Assembly: GCA_024234055.1 (NCBI GenBank)
Contig: JACKOW010000002.1
Span: 682,001 to 746,000 of the forward strand
Direction of reading: 5' to 3'
Length of the DNA stretch: 64,000 nt
Origin: Rhodanobacteraceae bacterium
Lineage (GTDB): Bacteria > Pseudomonadota > Gammaproteobacteria > Xanthomonadales > SZUA-5
Made by a program: the position numbers and the translations under genes. The notes below the pieces were generated by a model. That model was not told the origin of the DNA, ran no database searches, and worked only from the letters and a program-made list of their open reading frames with translations. Shown here one piece after another: positions 32,291-43,802 of the stretch. How positions within the stretch are numbered: the stretch's first letter is position 1; each line of letters begins with the position of its first letter.

Positions 32291-34063
32291 ATGAACGAGA
32301 CCACCGAGCAGCCTGTCGCTGCAGCAAGCACTCTGCTGACCCACGAGAGCGCGGCCAAGAACCTGTTTTTCGGGGAGATTCTGGAAGAGAACCTGTTCCC
32401 GTATCCGCAGATGCGCGAGCGCGATCGGGAACTGCTGGGGATGATGGCCGATTCCATCGACGACTTCCTGTCGCCGCAGCATGCTGATCTCAAGCAGTGG
32501 GACAAGGACGCGCATCAGCCGGCCGAATTCATCCAGAGCCTGCGCGACATGGGGCTGTTCGGCCTGATCATTCCCGAGGAACATGGCGGAATGGCGCTGT
32601 CGAACGCCGCCTATGCCCGGGTGCTCTCGCAAACCAGCCGCCACGACAGCTCGGTGTCGCTGACCATCGGCGCGCACTCCTCGATCGGCATGAAGGGAAT
32701 CCTGCTGTCGGGCAATGACGAGCAGAAAGCGCGCTACCTGCCCCGACTGGCCAGCGGCGAGATGATTGCCGCCTTCTGCCTGACCGAATCGGGCGCCGGA
32801 TCGGACGCGGCCTCGATCCGCACCACGGCGAAGAAGAACGAGGACGGCAGCTGGACCCTGAACGGCGAGAAGATCTGGATCACCAACGGCGGCATCGCCC
32901 AGCTGTACACGGTGTTCGCCAAGACCGATTCGCCCGACGGCAAGATGACGGCCTTCATCGTTGAGGCCGACTGGCCGGGCGTCAGCCACGGCCCGCACGA
33001 GGACAAGATGGGCATCCGCGCCTCGTCAACCACCACTGTGGCCTTCCAGGATGTACGGGTTCCGGCAGAGAACATGCTCGGCGAAGAGGGCAAGGGCTTC
33101 AAGGTGGCCATGGGCATCCTCAACAACGGCCGCACCGGACTCGGTGGTGGCGCCGTGGGTGGCATGAAGACCCTGATCCAGCTGGCGACTGCCCAGGCCA
33201 AGGACCGCAAGCAGTTCGGCAAGGCCATCGCCGAATTCGGCCTGGTGCGCGAGAAGATTGCGCAGATGACCATCGATTGCTTCGCCGCCGAGAGCGCGGT
33301 TTGGATGGTGGCTCATTACATCGATTCGGGCTGCGATGACTATTCGGTCGAGGCGGCGATCAGCAAGGTCTTCGCCTCCGAAGCCATCCAGCGCAGCGCC
33401 TACGAGGCCCTGCAGATCGCCGCCGGCAACGGCTTCATGAAGGAGTTCCCCTACGAGCAGGTCACCCGCGACAGCCGCATCCTGTCGATCTTCGAAGGCA
33501 CCAACGAGATCCTGCGGCTATACGTTGCCCTGTCCGGTCTCAAGGACGTCGGCTCGTCCCTGTCGGAGCTGAAGAGCGCCGTCGGCGACATCTTCAACAA
33601 CCCGATCAAGGGCTTTGGCGTGCTCTCCGGGTACGCCAGCAAGCGCCTGCGCGAGAGCACCGGCTTCGGCAACGACAAGATCCTGTCCAAGCTCGACCCG
33701 CGCCTGAAGCCTGCCGCCGAGATCTACGAGAAATATGTGGTCGAACTGTCCAAGGCCGGCGACATGCTGTTGCGCATGCACGGCAAGAAGATCGCCGACG
33801 AGCAATATCAGCTCAAGCGCGTGGGTGACGTCGCCATCGACCTTTTCGTCGGCCTGTGCACCCTGGCGCGCGCCGATGCCCTGAGCAAGAGTGACGCCAG
33901 GAACGGCCAGCAGGCCGTGACCATCGCCGCCACTTTCGCCCAGCAAGCCAAGCGCCGCATGGCCGGCAATGTGCGCGGCATGGCGAAGAACGAAGACGAG
34001 GATCGCGATGCATTGGCCGGTTTCATTCTCGACAACGGCGCCTATCCCTGGGATGTGATCTAG
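32291..34063 (+). CDS. Acyl-CoA dehydrogenase (very-long-chain type, large form)
   Basis: A 590-residue FAD-dependent acyl-CoA dehydrogenase with a C-terminal extension, as in the VLCAD/ACAD9-like bacterial group. Seen: IPEEHGGMALSNAAYARVL, AAFCLTESGAGSDAASIRTTA (FAD/substrate loop), GEKIWITNGGIAQLYTVFAKT, NNGRTGLGGGAVGGMK and the catalytic base Glu402 in ILSIFEGTNEILRLYVALSG. The extension (about 440-590) is helical. It lies in a lipid-related neighbourhood, with a wax ester synthase at 37971. Exact chain-length preference cannot be read from the sequence. Confidence 0.92.
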   Translation: MNETTEQPVAAASTLLTHESAAKNLFFGEILEENLFPYPQMRERDRELLGMMADSIDDFLSPQHADLKQWDKDAHQPAEFIQSLRDMGLFGLIIPEEHGGMALSNAAYARVLSQTSRHDSSVSLTIGAHSSIGMKGILLSGNDEQKARYLPRLASGEMIAAFCLTESGAGSDAASIRTTAKKNEDGSWTLNGEKIWITNGGIAQLYTVFAKTDSPDGKMTAFIVEADWPGVSHGPHEDKMGIRASSTTTVAFQDVRVPAENMLGEEGKGFKVAMGILNNGRTGLGGGAVGGMKTLIQLATAQAKDRKQFGKAIAEFGLVREKIAQMTIDCFAAESAVWMVAHYIDSGCDDYSVEAAISKVFASEAIQRSAYEALQIAAGNGFMKEFPYEQVTRDSRILSIFEGTNEILRLYVALSGLKDVGSSLSELKSAVGDIFNNPIKGFGVLSGYASKRLRESTGFGNDKILSKLDPRLKPAAEIYEKYVVELSKAGDMLLRMHGKKIADEQYQLKRVGDVAIDLFVGLCTLARADALSKSDARNGQQAVTIAATFAQQAKRRMAGNVRGMAKNEDEDRDALAGFILDNGAYPWDVI

Positions 34064-34127
34064 AAGCGGAGAAAGGGGAAAGGGGAAAAGAAAGGAGAGA
34101 AAAGCGACGCCCGGTTCCCCTGCCTTC

Positions 34128-34160
34128 GTAGGTCACGTTGTCGCGCAGCGACTACGTGAC
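34128..34160. repeat. GTAGGTCACGTTG hairpin
   Basis: GTAGGTCACGTTGTCGC pairs with GCGACTACGTGAC. The same family occurs at 31807-31887 (two units), 39846-39880 and 41059-41088. Confidence 0.75.
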
Positions 34161-34317
34161 GGGCGTTGGCCGGAACTGCGCACTCGCAGAGGTCGTCCGG
34201 ATCACCCTCAATGCCGATCGCCGTCAGCACGGCGCCAATCAATTTATCCGGATCAAATCCGATCCGGGAACTGACAAAGAGCGGCGGTAACGCGCACCAG
34301 CATGCAGAAAAATGGTC

Positions 34318-34569
34318 CTAACCCGCATTTCTCACACCTGTTGCGGAAGATCGCGCAGGGCTTTGCGACTAGCGCAAGGCGCGACGACGAGACATGGTGA
34401 TTCCATGGCGAGGAGGAGCAACGCCGCGATCGTCGCAAAGAACGCGCGAGGGCCGCAAAGCGGGCAGATGCAGCCGTACGCTCTGGCATTGCTGTGTGGC
34501 CACCGATTCGCCTTGCGCCACAACGGAATCGCGGCATCTGCACGCGCAGGTGTGAGAAATGCGGGCTAA
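34318..34569. mobile_element. MITE-like element, copy 1 (244 bp, CTAA target duplication)
   Basis: CTAA (34318-34321) and CTAA (34566-34569) flank a 244-bp element whose ends are perfect 19-bp inverted repeats, CCCGCATTTCTCACACCTG and its complement (34322-34340 and 34547-34565). It encodes no plausible protein. The same element in the opposite orientation, also 244 bp, is at 52026-52277 with CTAG duplications. A 4-bp YTAR target is known for IS5-group transposases, but the parent element is not identified. Confidence 0.9.
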
Positions 34570-34737
34570 CCCATCGTTGCCGACGATCCCCCCAAGTGCG
34601 CCGTCGCATCCATCTGGCCAAATCCGATATCAATGGCGGCAAAAGCTTGCCGATAATGGGTCCATGATCAGTCTCACCGGGGAGTTGTCTCGGCAGGCTT
34701 GGTCTTTGCCCATTGCGCACTTCTGGAATCCGACACC

Positions 34738-37140
34738 GTGGACGGCAAATTCCGGTTCAGTTTCGAAACAGGCGGTGCACTTGGCGGCCGCTTGTTCAGC
34801 GATCTCCTGAACAAGTCTGCCGATGCCGTCGAACTTCCGGCGGGAACCCGGCTCGGCTCCTGGTCACTGCTCGAACGCATCGGCTCCGGCGGCTCCGGCA
34901 CCGTGTTCCGTGCCGTCCGCAAGGATTCCGAAATTGAGCAGCATGCCGCCATCAAGGTGGTGCGCAAGGCGTCCATCGCGCATGAGCGCTTCCAGCGCGA
35001 AATGGAAGTCGTGGCTTCACTCAATCACCCTTACATCGTCAGCCTCATTGAAGCGGGACAGGAGAGTGACGAGATCCTCTGGTTCGCCATGGGCTATGTC
35101 GAGGGTACGCCGCTGGACCGCTATTGCGCGGAGAATCACACCGATTGGCGCGAACAACTCAGATTCTTCGATGAGCTCTGCTCGGCGGTGGAATATGCCC
35201 ATGCGCGCCTGATCATCCATCGCGACCTGAAACCGGCCAACATCATTGTCGACGCTCATCGCCACCCGCGACTGCTGGACTTCGGCATTGCCTTCAATCC
35301 AGCCTGTGAAGGCGTGCCAGACCGCCACATGACGCCCGGCTACGCCAGTCCCGAACAGTTGCAGGGTGGCGAAATCACGACACTGTCGGACATCTATCAG
35401 TTGGGGCTGATCCTGCTGGAACTGCTCCCTGATGTCAGTGCCGGGGAATCACGAGGCCGGCTGATGTCCCGGGATCTGGCGGCGATCGCGAAGCGTGCCA
35501 CGGAACAGGCACCGGAAGATCGTTATCGCGCCGTTTCCGATTTGCGTGCCGACCTGTCCAGGGTCATCGATGGGCGTCCATTGCTCGCCGAAAGCGGCAA
35601 CCTGCGGAGCACGTTAAGCCATTTTCTATCCAGAAATCTGGTCACCAGCTTGCTGGCGCTGGCGGCTTCGACACTGATCATTTCCCTGATCGTCTTCTTC
35701 ACGATACGGCTCGCGGCAGAGCGGGACATTGCCGTCCAGAACGAGAAACGTGCTTCCAATGTGTTGTCATTTCTGGTCAAGACCCTGACCCAGGCCGACC
35801 CCTTCAGCATCAGCAGCAGTCCCGCACCCGCCGACGCCGAGCCATTGACCGTGGCTGCGGCGATGGATCGCGCGGTGAGCGCGCTGGTCGACGATGCGGC
35901 CATGGCCAAGGGTGATCGGGTCATGCTGGAGGCGACGCTGGCATCCATTTTCTACAGCCTTGGCGACACCAAGCGCTGTCTCGCGATGATCGAGCGATCA
36001 CCAGCAGAGTATTCCGACCTGTCCGCATTGGATTTCCCGGCGTTGTATCGCCTTTCAGTCGAGGCCGAATGTGCCTTCTCGGGCGGCGACATTCCCCGGG
36101 CGGAACAGGCTGCAATTGCCGTGATCGATGCCAATCGAATGGAGAGCGCATTTTCCCGGGAACGCATGGGGGCCAGCATGCTCATCAAGGGCATGGCGGA
36201 GTACCGCCGGGGAGATGTCGCTGCGACTGAAGCGACTTTCGCCGTTGCCCTGAAATTCGCCGAAGACAACGCGATTCCGGTGCTGGAACTGGAAGTCCTG
36301 CGGCAGATGACGGGGAAAGCACTTACCTTCCGCAGGCCACAGGCTCGCCAATTGGCGGAAAGAACCCTGGCGGCCACCGAAAGACTGGCTGGGCGCGAGA
36401 GTCTGCGCTGGGTGCAGGGCAGCATGAATCTGGCCATTGCCCAGCTCTTTGACCAGGATATGTCAGCCGCGGAAAGCACGCTGACGGCAGCGCAAGCGGT
36501 GATTTCGGCCATAGACGCGAGCCAGCGAGCAGACATTCCAGCTTATGTCAGAACCGAGATCGCAGACACCTGGGGATCGCTCTACTTCCGGCAGGGTCGC
36601 TACGCCGAATGCGCGGCCAAGGGCCATGAAGCCCTCAGCCATGTGCAAAACCTGGAAACCTACGGAAGTTACGCCTACAACGCGGCCTGGAACACGGCGC
36701 GATGTGAAGTACGCCTGGAACATTGGCAGGAAGCGGAAGCATTGGCCCAGACCTGCTGGCAGATCGCCGCCACGCACCTTCAAGGCAACCTCAATGTGCA
36801 AGCCAACATCAAGCGCTTTCTCGCATACGCCTACCTGCGCCAGAACCGACTGGATCAAGCCAGATCAACCATCAATGAGGCGACACAGCTGTCCGCTTCT
36901 GCGACCCAACCGGTGATACAGATCTCGCTGAGTGTCTGGCTGACCGACGCCGTGATCGCCGATGCAGAGGGCAAGTCGCTACGCAGCAGGTTGCTGACCC
37001 TGATCAGCGACCAGGGCCTGAAGTCTTTCGCGCAAGACCGGATACCGCCCGGGCTGGCTGAACTCCGTAGCCAGCTTGCAGGCAGGGTGGCGTCCTGGAC
37101 TACGCAGCAGCCGGCTCGGCAGACGATTGCCACGCCTTGA
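34738..37140 (+). CDS. Membrane-anchored Ser/Thr protein kinase with helical C-terminal domain
   Basis: About 800 residues. The kinase domain has the glycine loop IGSGGSGTVFRAV, AIKVVRK with the catalytic Lys, IIHRDLKPANIIVD, LLDFGIAFN and GYASPEQ. One TM segment follows (LVTSLLALAASTLIISLIVFF, about residues 300-323). The C-terminal 460 residues are helical and TPR-like, presumably a periplasmic sensing part. The start is uncertain: GTG at 34738 with GGAA 9 nt upstream is preferred over TTG at 34699. No sigma factor accompanies it, unlike the kinase at 44109. Its GC and codon use are slightly less extreme than its neighbours, a weak hint of separate origin. Confidence 0.87.
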   Translation: MDGKFRFSFETGGALGGRLFSDLLNKSADAVELPAGTRLGSWSLLERIGSGGSGTVFRAVRKDSEIEQHAAIKVVRKASIAHERFQREMEVVASLNHPYIVSLIEAGQESDEILWFAMGYVEGTPLDRYCAENHTDWREQLRFFDELCSAVEYAHARLIIHRDLKPANIIVDAHRHPRLLDFGIAFNPACEGVPDRHMTPGYASPEQLQGGEITTLSDIYQLGLILLELLPDVSAGESRGRLMSRDLAAIAKRATEQAPEDRYRAVSDLRADLSRVIDGRPLLAESGNLRSTLSHFLSRNLVTSLLALAASTLIISLIVFFTIRLAAERDIAVQNEKRASNVLSFLVKTLTQADPFSISSSPAPADAEPLTVAAAMDRAVSALVDDAAMAKGDRVMLEATLASIFYSLGDTKRCLAMIERSPAEYSDLSALDFPALYRLSVEAECAFSGGDIPRAEQAAIAVIDANRMESAFSRERMGASMLIKGMAEYRRGDVAATEATFAVALKFAEDNAIPVLELEVLRQMTGKALTFRRPQARQLAERTLAATERLAGRESLRWVQGSMNLAIAQLFDQDMSAAESTLTAAQAVISAIDASQRADIPAYVRTEIADTWGSLYFRQGRYAECAAKGHEALSHVQNLETYGSYAYNAAWNTARCEVRLEHWQEAEALAQTCWQIAATHLQGNLNVQANIKRFLAYAYLRQNRLDQARSTINEATQLSASATQPVIQISLSVWLTDAVIADAEGKSLRSRLLTLISDQGLKSFAQDRIPPGLAELRSQLAGRVASWTTQQPARQTIATP

Positions 37141-37218
37141 AAGCGCCCGTGGATGGCTGCACGCCTTTTTCGATCGCCCCTGCGCTACCATCGGTTCACC
37201 TCCCCCGGAAACAGGGCC

Positions 37219-37662
37219 GTGGACGAAACCAAGCTGACAACGCTGATCCTGATACTGGCGCCCATCGCCTTTGTCGGATTCTGGTGCGCCACCATCTGGA
37301 TCGTGGCGCTGGCCAGCGGCTGGCGGCGGCTGGCACAGGCCTATGCGGTGCCGCGCCCGATTCCCGACTCGGCGCGGAGTGGTGTCAGCGGCATGGTGGG
37401 TTGGGCTGGGTACAACCATGTGCTGCGCGTGGCGCACAACGATCGCTATCTGTACCTGGATGTCATGTGGATTTTCAGGGTCGGACACTCGGCACTGCGT
37501 ATACCGTGGTCCGATATCACGATCGGCAAGGAAACCCGATGGCTTCTTTACGACATGACTCGCATGGAAGTGGGCCGACCGAGCATAGCCCGGTTACGTT
37601 TGCCGACTGATCTGGTTGCAAGTGCTCACGCGTCAGCCCGTGAGGCCAGCAAACGGCGATAA
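37219..37662 (+). CDS. Hypothetical one-TM protein
   Basis: I do not recognise this 147-residue protein. One TM near the N-terminus (TTLILILAPIAFVGFWCATIWIVAL) is followed by a compact domain with VRIPW-like features: GWAGYNHVLRVAHNDRYLYLDVMWIF, HSALRIPWSDITIGKE and WLLYDMTRMEVG, which look like a small beta-sheet of PH-like character. The GTG at 37219 has GGAA 8 nt upstream; the frame stays open to an ATG at 37153. Confidence 0.65.
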   Translation: MDETKLTTLILILAPIAFVGFWCATIWIVALASGWRRLAQAYAVPRPIPDSARSGVSGMVGWAGYNHVLRVAHNDRYLYLDVMWIFRVGHSALRIPWSDITIGKETRWLLYDMTRMEVGRPSIARLRLPTDLVASAHASAREASKRR

Positions 37663-37690
37663 GGCTGGAGGCGATCGCAGTCCGACACAA

Positions 37691-37717
37691 GAGCGTCCAG
37701 ACAAGTCTGTACCTACC
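37691..37717. repeat. GTAGGTCCAGAC family palindrome, degenerate
   Basis: GAGCGTCCAGACAAGTCTGT followed by ACCTACC. One arm carries a T in place of G compared with the perfect palindrome at 22961-22986. Confidence 0.7.
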
Positions 37718-37806
37718 AAAGCCGGCTCCTGCTTTTCTCCGAGTCTCCGCGTGAACCGGCTGGTGGCGTTATCGCTATCCACAGCCATCGCGGACAGAGT
37801 CCGCTC

Positions 37807-37896
37807 CCACAAACCACAAACCACAAACCACAAACCACAAACCACAACCGACAACCGACAACCGACAACCGACAACCGACAACCGACAACCGACAA
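37807..37896. repeat. Composite heptanucleotide array (CCACAAA)6-(CCGACAA)7
   Basis: Five perfect CCACAAA units and one shortened unit (37807-37847) pass directly into seven perfect CCGACAA units (37848-37896). The two units differ at two positions, so one array probably arose from the other by mutation and re-expansion. Confidence 0.9.
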
Positions 37897-37970
37897 CCAT
37901 CCTACCCGGGCTGGCATCCACAGCCGATCGATAGCATGCTAGTCGACGACTCTCACGCTGGAATCTGCCG

Positions 37971-39794
37971 ATGACCATCAAGACGCTGAATCCGCTCGAC
38001 GCTTCCTGGTTGATGGTGGAATCGCGCGACACGCCGATGCACGTCGGCGGCTTGTTGCGCTTCTCACTGCCGGCAGACGCAGCGCCGGATTATCTGCGCA
38101 AGCTGATGGCCGATTTCCGCAGTTCGCGCAAGTTCACGGCGCCGTGGAATCAGCGCCTGCGCGCTACCAGCCTCAAGGGGCTGATGCCTGCCTGGGAAAT
38201 CGAGAGCGATATCGATCTCGAACACCACGTGCGCCATTCGGCGCTGCCCAAGCCCGGCGGCGAGCGCGAACTCGGGCAGCTGATCGCGCGCCTGCACAGC
38301 CAGCCATTGGACCTGACCCGGCCGCCCTGGGAATGCAACCTGATCGAGGGCCTGGCCAACAACGAATTCGCCCTGTACGTGAAGATGCATCATTCGCTGG
38401 TCGATGGCATCGGCGGCATCAAGTTGCTGGAACGGGCCATGACCGGCGACGAGAAATCCAGCCGCAAGTTGCCGGCCTTCTGGGCAGCAGGCGCGCCAGC
38501 CCAGCGCGGCGGTCGGCGCGGGCGCAAGCCGGCACCGACGCCGGCCCAGGTCATCGCCGGCGTGGCCGACATGGTTCGGGATCAGGTCGGATCACTGCCC
38601 GATATTGCCCGCGCCTTCGGTTCGATGATCGGTGCCTTGCGCAACAAGGAAGAGACCCTGCAGGTTCCCTTCGACACCCCGACCTCGATCATCAATGGCC
38701 GCATCCACGGCGCCCGGCGCTTTGCCACTCAACGCTTTGAACTGGCACGCCTGAAGAAGCTCGCCGATGCTGGCGGCGCCACCGTCAACGATGTGGTGCT
38801 GGCCCTGTGCGGCAGCGCGCTGCGGCGCTTCCTGGTGGAACTGGGCGAACTGCCGGACAAGCCGCTGACCGCGGGTATTCCGGTCTCGGTTCGGCCCAAG
38901 GACGACGAGGGCATGGGCAACGCCATCACCTTCATCATCTCCACCCTCGGCACCGACATCGACGATCCGCGCGAGCGCCTGGAGGCCATCACCGCGTCCA
39001 CCCGGCGGGCCAAGAACCATGTGCAAAGCCTGCCGAAGAAGGCCATGACGCAATACACCATGCTGCTGATGGCGCCGTACATGCTGTCGCTGCTGAGCGG
39101 CGTCGGCGGACGCACCAGGCCGATGTTCAACATCACGATCTCCAACGTCCCCGGCCCCGACAAGCCGCTGTACTACCGCGGCGCCCGTCTGGAGGCCGCG
39201 TATCCGGTATCACTGGTGACCCACGGGCAGGCGCTGAACATCACCTGCCAGAGCTATGCCGGCAATCTGGCCTTTGGCTTTACCGGCTGCCGCGACACCC
39301 TGCCGCACATGCAGCGGCTGGCCACCTACACCGGCAAGGCCCTGGAAGAGCTGGAAACACTGCTGCTCGGTGCCTCGCAAAAACCGGCGCCGGTGCGCAA
39401 ATCCCGGGCGAAGAAGGCTGCGGCGACGGCGACGCTTGCGAAGGTGACCCAGCCTGCGCCCAAGCGCGGCAGCAAGGCTGCCAGCAAGGCCGAGCCGGCG
39501 ACTTCAGTCGACGAGAAATCGGATGCAGCAAGACCCGGGAAAGTGACCGGCAAACCGAAGGCATCGGCGGCGCCGGCAGCGGCGACTACCGAAGCGCCCA
39601 AGCCCAAGACCGCGAAGCGCAAGGCCGCCGAGCCCAAGGCGACGACAGGCAGAGCCGGCAAGCCGAAAGCAGCAGCCAGGAAGGCGGCTGTCAAACCGGC
39701 GCCCAAGGCCACAACCACCAAGGCTCCGCGCAAGAAGTCAGCCAAGGCGACCGCCGTGCCGGTGGCCGTCGAGGCGACGGATACAGCCGACTGA
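37971..39794 (+). CDS. Wax ester synthase/acyl-CoA:diacylglycerol acyltransferase with Lys/Ala/Pro-rich tail
   Basis: A 607-residue protein. Residues 1-468 are a WS/DGAT-family acyltransferase, making wax esters or triacylglycerol from acyl-CoA. It starts LNPLDASWLMVESRDTPMHVGGLL and has the catalytic HHSLVDG at 140-146, PPWECNLIEGL, NDVVLALCGSALRRFL and the NVPGP motif. Residues about 470-607 form a low-complexity basic tail of Lys, Ala, Pro, Thr and Arg (KAAARKAAVKPAPKATTTKA), resembling the histone-H1-like tails of AlgP and PhaF. The family normally ends near residue 460-490. Tail function is inferred below. Substrate choice cannot be read. Confidence 0.93.
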   Translation: MTIKTLNPLDASWLMVESRDTPMHVGGLLRFSLPADAAPDYLRKLMADFRSSRKFTAPWNQRLRATSLKGLMPAWEIESDIDLEHHVRHSALPKPGGERELGQLIARLHSQPLDLTRPPWECNLIEGLANNEFALYVKMHHSLVDGIGGIKLLERAMTGDEKSSRKLPAFWAAGAPAQRGGRRGRKPAPTPAQVIAGVADMVRDQVGSLPDIARAFGSMIGALRNKEETLQVPFDTPTSIINGRIHGARRFATQRFELARLKKLADAGGATVNDVVLALCGSALRRFLVELGELPDKPLTAGIPVSVRPKDDEGMGNAITFIISTLGTDIDDPRERLEAITASTRRAKNHVQSLPKKAMTQYTMLLMAPYMLSLLSGVGGRTRPMFNITISNVPGPDKPLYYRGARLEAAYPVSLVTHGQALNITCQSYAGNLAFGFTGCRDTLPHMQRLATYTGKALEELETLLLGASQKPAPVRKSRAKKAAATATLAKVTQPAPKRGSKAASKAEPATSVDEKSDAARPGKVTGKPKASAAPAAATTEAPKPKTAKRKAAEPKATTGRAGKPKAAARKAAVKPAPKATTTKAPRKKSAKATAVPVAVEATDTAD

Positions 39795-39845
39795 GTATCG
39801 GGTCACGCAGGCCCGCAGGGGCCCGCGCAACCTGGTCTCTCTGTT

Positions 39846-39880
39846 GTCACGTAGACCGCTTTGCGGTCAACGTGACCTAC
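39846..39880. repeat. GTCACGTAGACCGC hairpin
   Basis: GTCACGTAGACCGC pairs with GCGGTCAACGTGACCTAC across TTT. It lies between the convergent acyltransferase and TerC genes and could terminate both. It belongs to the family at 31807, 34128 and 41059. Confidence 0.75.
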
Positions 39881-39905
39881 TTTCAGGGCAAGCCACTCGC
39901 AAACA

Positions 39906-40898
39906 TCAATGCGCCGCGGCAGGCGTGTTCTGGCCACGCGTGCGATACAGCGAGTAACCCACGCCGGCGGCCAGCAGACCGATGGTCACCGACAGCGAGA
40001 TCCAGGCCGGCGTCTTGCCGATGATGTTGACCAGGAAGATCTTGCTGCCGATGAAGACCAGCACCAGCGCCAGCGCGTATTTGAGGTAATGGAAGCGGTG
40101 GATCATCGCCGCCAGCGCAAAGTACAGCGCGCGCAGCCCCAGAATGGCGAAGATGTTGGAGGTGTAGACAATGAAAGGATCCTGGGTGATCGCAAAGATC
40201 GCGGGGATCGAATCGACGGCAAACACCAGATCGGCCAGTTCGATCAACATCAGCGCCAGCAGCAGCGGCGTGGCGTAGCGCACCGGCGCACCGGTGACGG
40301 GATCGGGCTTGTGGACCACGAAATCCTGACCATGCAACTGCTCGGTCACCCGCAAACGACGACGCAGGAACTTGAGGATCGGGTTGTTCTCGATGTCGGG
40401 CATGTTGTCGGCCACGATCAGCATCTTGATGCCGGTGGCAATCAGGAAGGCACCGAACAGATACAGCACCCAACTGAACTCGCTGACCAGTGCAGCGCCG
40501 AGGCCGATCATCAGCGCGCGCAACACGATCACCCCGAGGATGCCCCAGAACAGCACCCGATGCTGGTATTTCCGGGGAATGGCGAAGTAGCTGAAGATCA
40601 GGGCAATGACGAAGACATTGTCCATCGACAGCGATTTTTCGATCAGAAAGCCGGTGTAGTAGGCCATTCCCGCAGTTGCGCCCAGATGCGACCAGATCCA
40701 GGCACCGAAGATCAGGGCTACGCTGATGTAGCCCGCCGACAACCACAGGCTCTCACCCACCTCGATTTCACGCTGATCCTTGTGCAACACGCCAAGATCG
40801 AAAGCCAGCAGGCCGACGACGATGGTCAGGAACACCAGCCACAGCCAGGTGGCCTGGCCCAGAAAATCATTCAACAGGAACAAGGAAAGCGCATCCAT
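39906..40898 (-). CDS. TerC family integral membrane protein (Alx-like)
   Basis: A 330-residue protein with about nine TM segments. The TerC signatures are present: GFLIEKSLSMDNVFVIALIF with the Asp/Asn pair, and LLALMLIELADLVFAVDSIPAIFAIT. Relatives such as Alx act in manganese export or redox-linked stress. A cytoplasmic loop of about 50 residues (NNPILKFLRRRLRVTEQLHGQDFVV) matches the Alx subgroup. The 252-bp upstream region was checked for a yybP-ykoY manganese riboswitch; the conserved core was not found. Confidence 0.92.
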   Translation of the reverse strand: MDALSLFLLNDFLGQATWLWLVFLTIVVGLLAFDLGVLHKDQREIEVGESLWLSAGYISVALIFGAWIWSHLGATAGMAYYTGFLIEKSLSMDNVFVIALIFSYFAIPRKYQHRVLFWGILGVIVLRALMIGLGAALVSEFSWVLYLFGAFLIATGIKMLIVADNMPDIENNPILKFLRRRLRVTEQLHGQDFVVHKPDPVTGAPVRYATPLLLALMLIELADLVFAVDSIPAIFAITQDPFIVYTSNIFAILGLRALYFALAAMIHRFHYLKYALALVLVFIGSKIFLVNIIGKTPAWISLSVTIGLLAAGVGYSLYRTRGQNTPAAAH

Positions 40899-41058
40899 AG
40901 CGTCCTCAAGGGTCGGATTCGGTGATGGGAGTCACTCGATGCCGACATCGCAGTGCATTGCACACTGCCAGAGGGGCCCGGTCATCGCGGATGTGAAGTT
41001 TTCAGGAGCGCACGTGAAGGCCGCGCCAACGCAAGCCGAAGACCCCATTGAGGTGTAT

Positions 41059-41088
41059 CACGTTGTCCGCACGGGCGGACTACGTGAC
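41059..41088. repeat. CACGTTGTCCGC hairpin
   Basis: CACGTTGTCCGC pairs with GCGGACTACGTG across ACGG, downstream of gyrA. It is a member of the GTAGGTCACGTTG family and may serve as a terminator. Confidence 0.7.
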
Positions 41089-41150
41089 CAGGAGCTCCAC
41101 GACAAAGGCAAACGCCGAGACGGCCGCGCGAGCGCGCGGCCAGTCCTGGC

Positions 41151-43802
<2,652 letters not shown>

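Larger units (their letters stand above)
34064..34737. other. Intergenic region with MITE copy and hairpin, about 670 bp
   Basis: It holds a purine-rich stretch after the dehydrogenase stop, a GTAGGTCACGTTG hairpin (34128-34160) and the 244-bp MITE-like element (34318-34569). Between 34170 and 34250 the minus strand has a protein-like frame (GAVLTAIGIEGDPDDLCEC) without a start signal, perhaps a gene remnant. Confidence 0.6.
37663..37970. other. Intergenic region upstream of the wax ester synthase gene, 308 bp
   Basis: It holds one GTAGGTCCAGAC-family unit (37691-37717) and two abutting heptanucleotide arrays (37807-37896). No gene is seen. The last 70 bp before the ATG are repeat-free. Confidence 0.6.

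Noticed and set aside
34060..34260. Minus-strand peptide GAVLTAIGIEGDPDDLCEC as a gene
   Set aside because: The sequence looks protein-like for about 30 residues, but there is no start, no ribosome site and no family match. It is at most a gene remnant.
37807..37896. CRISPR array
   Set aside because: Units are 7 bp with no spacers and no cas genes; they are simple tandem repeats.
40899..41150. Manganese (yybP-ykoY) riboswitch upstream of the TerC gene
   Set aside because: Alx-type genes often have one, but the conserved core could not be found in the 252-bp leader; only a family hairpin is present.
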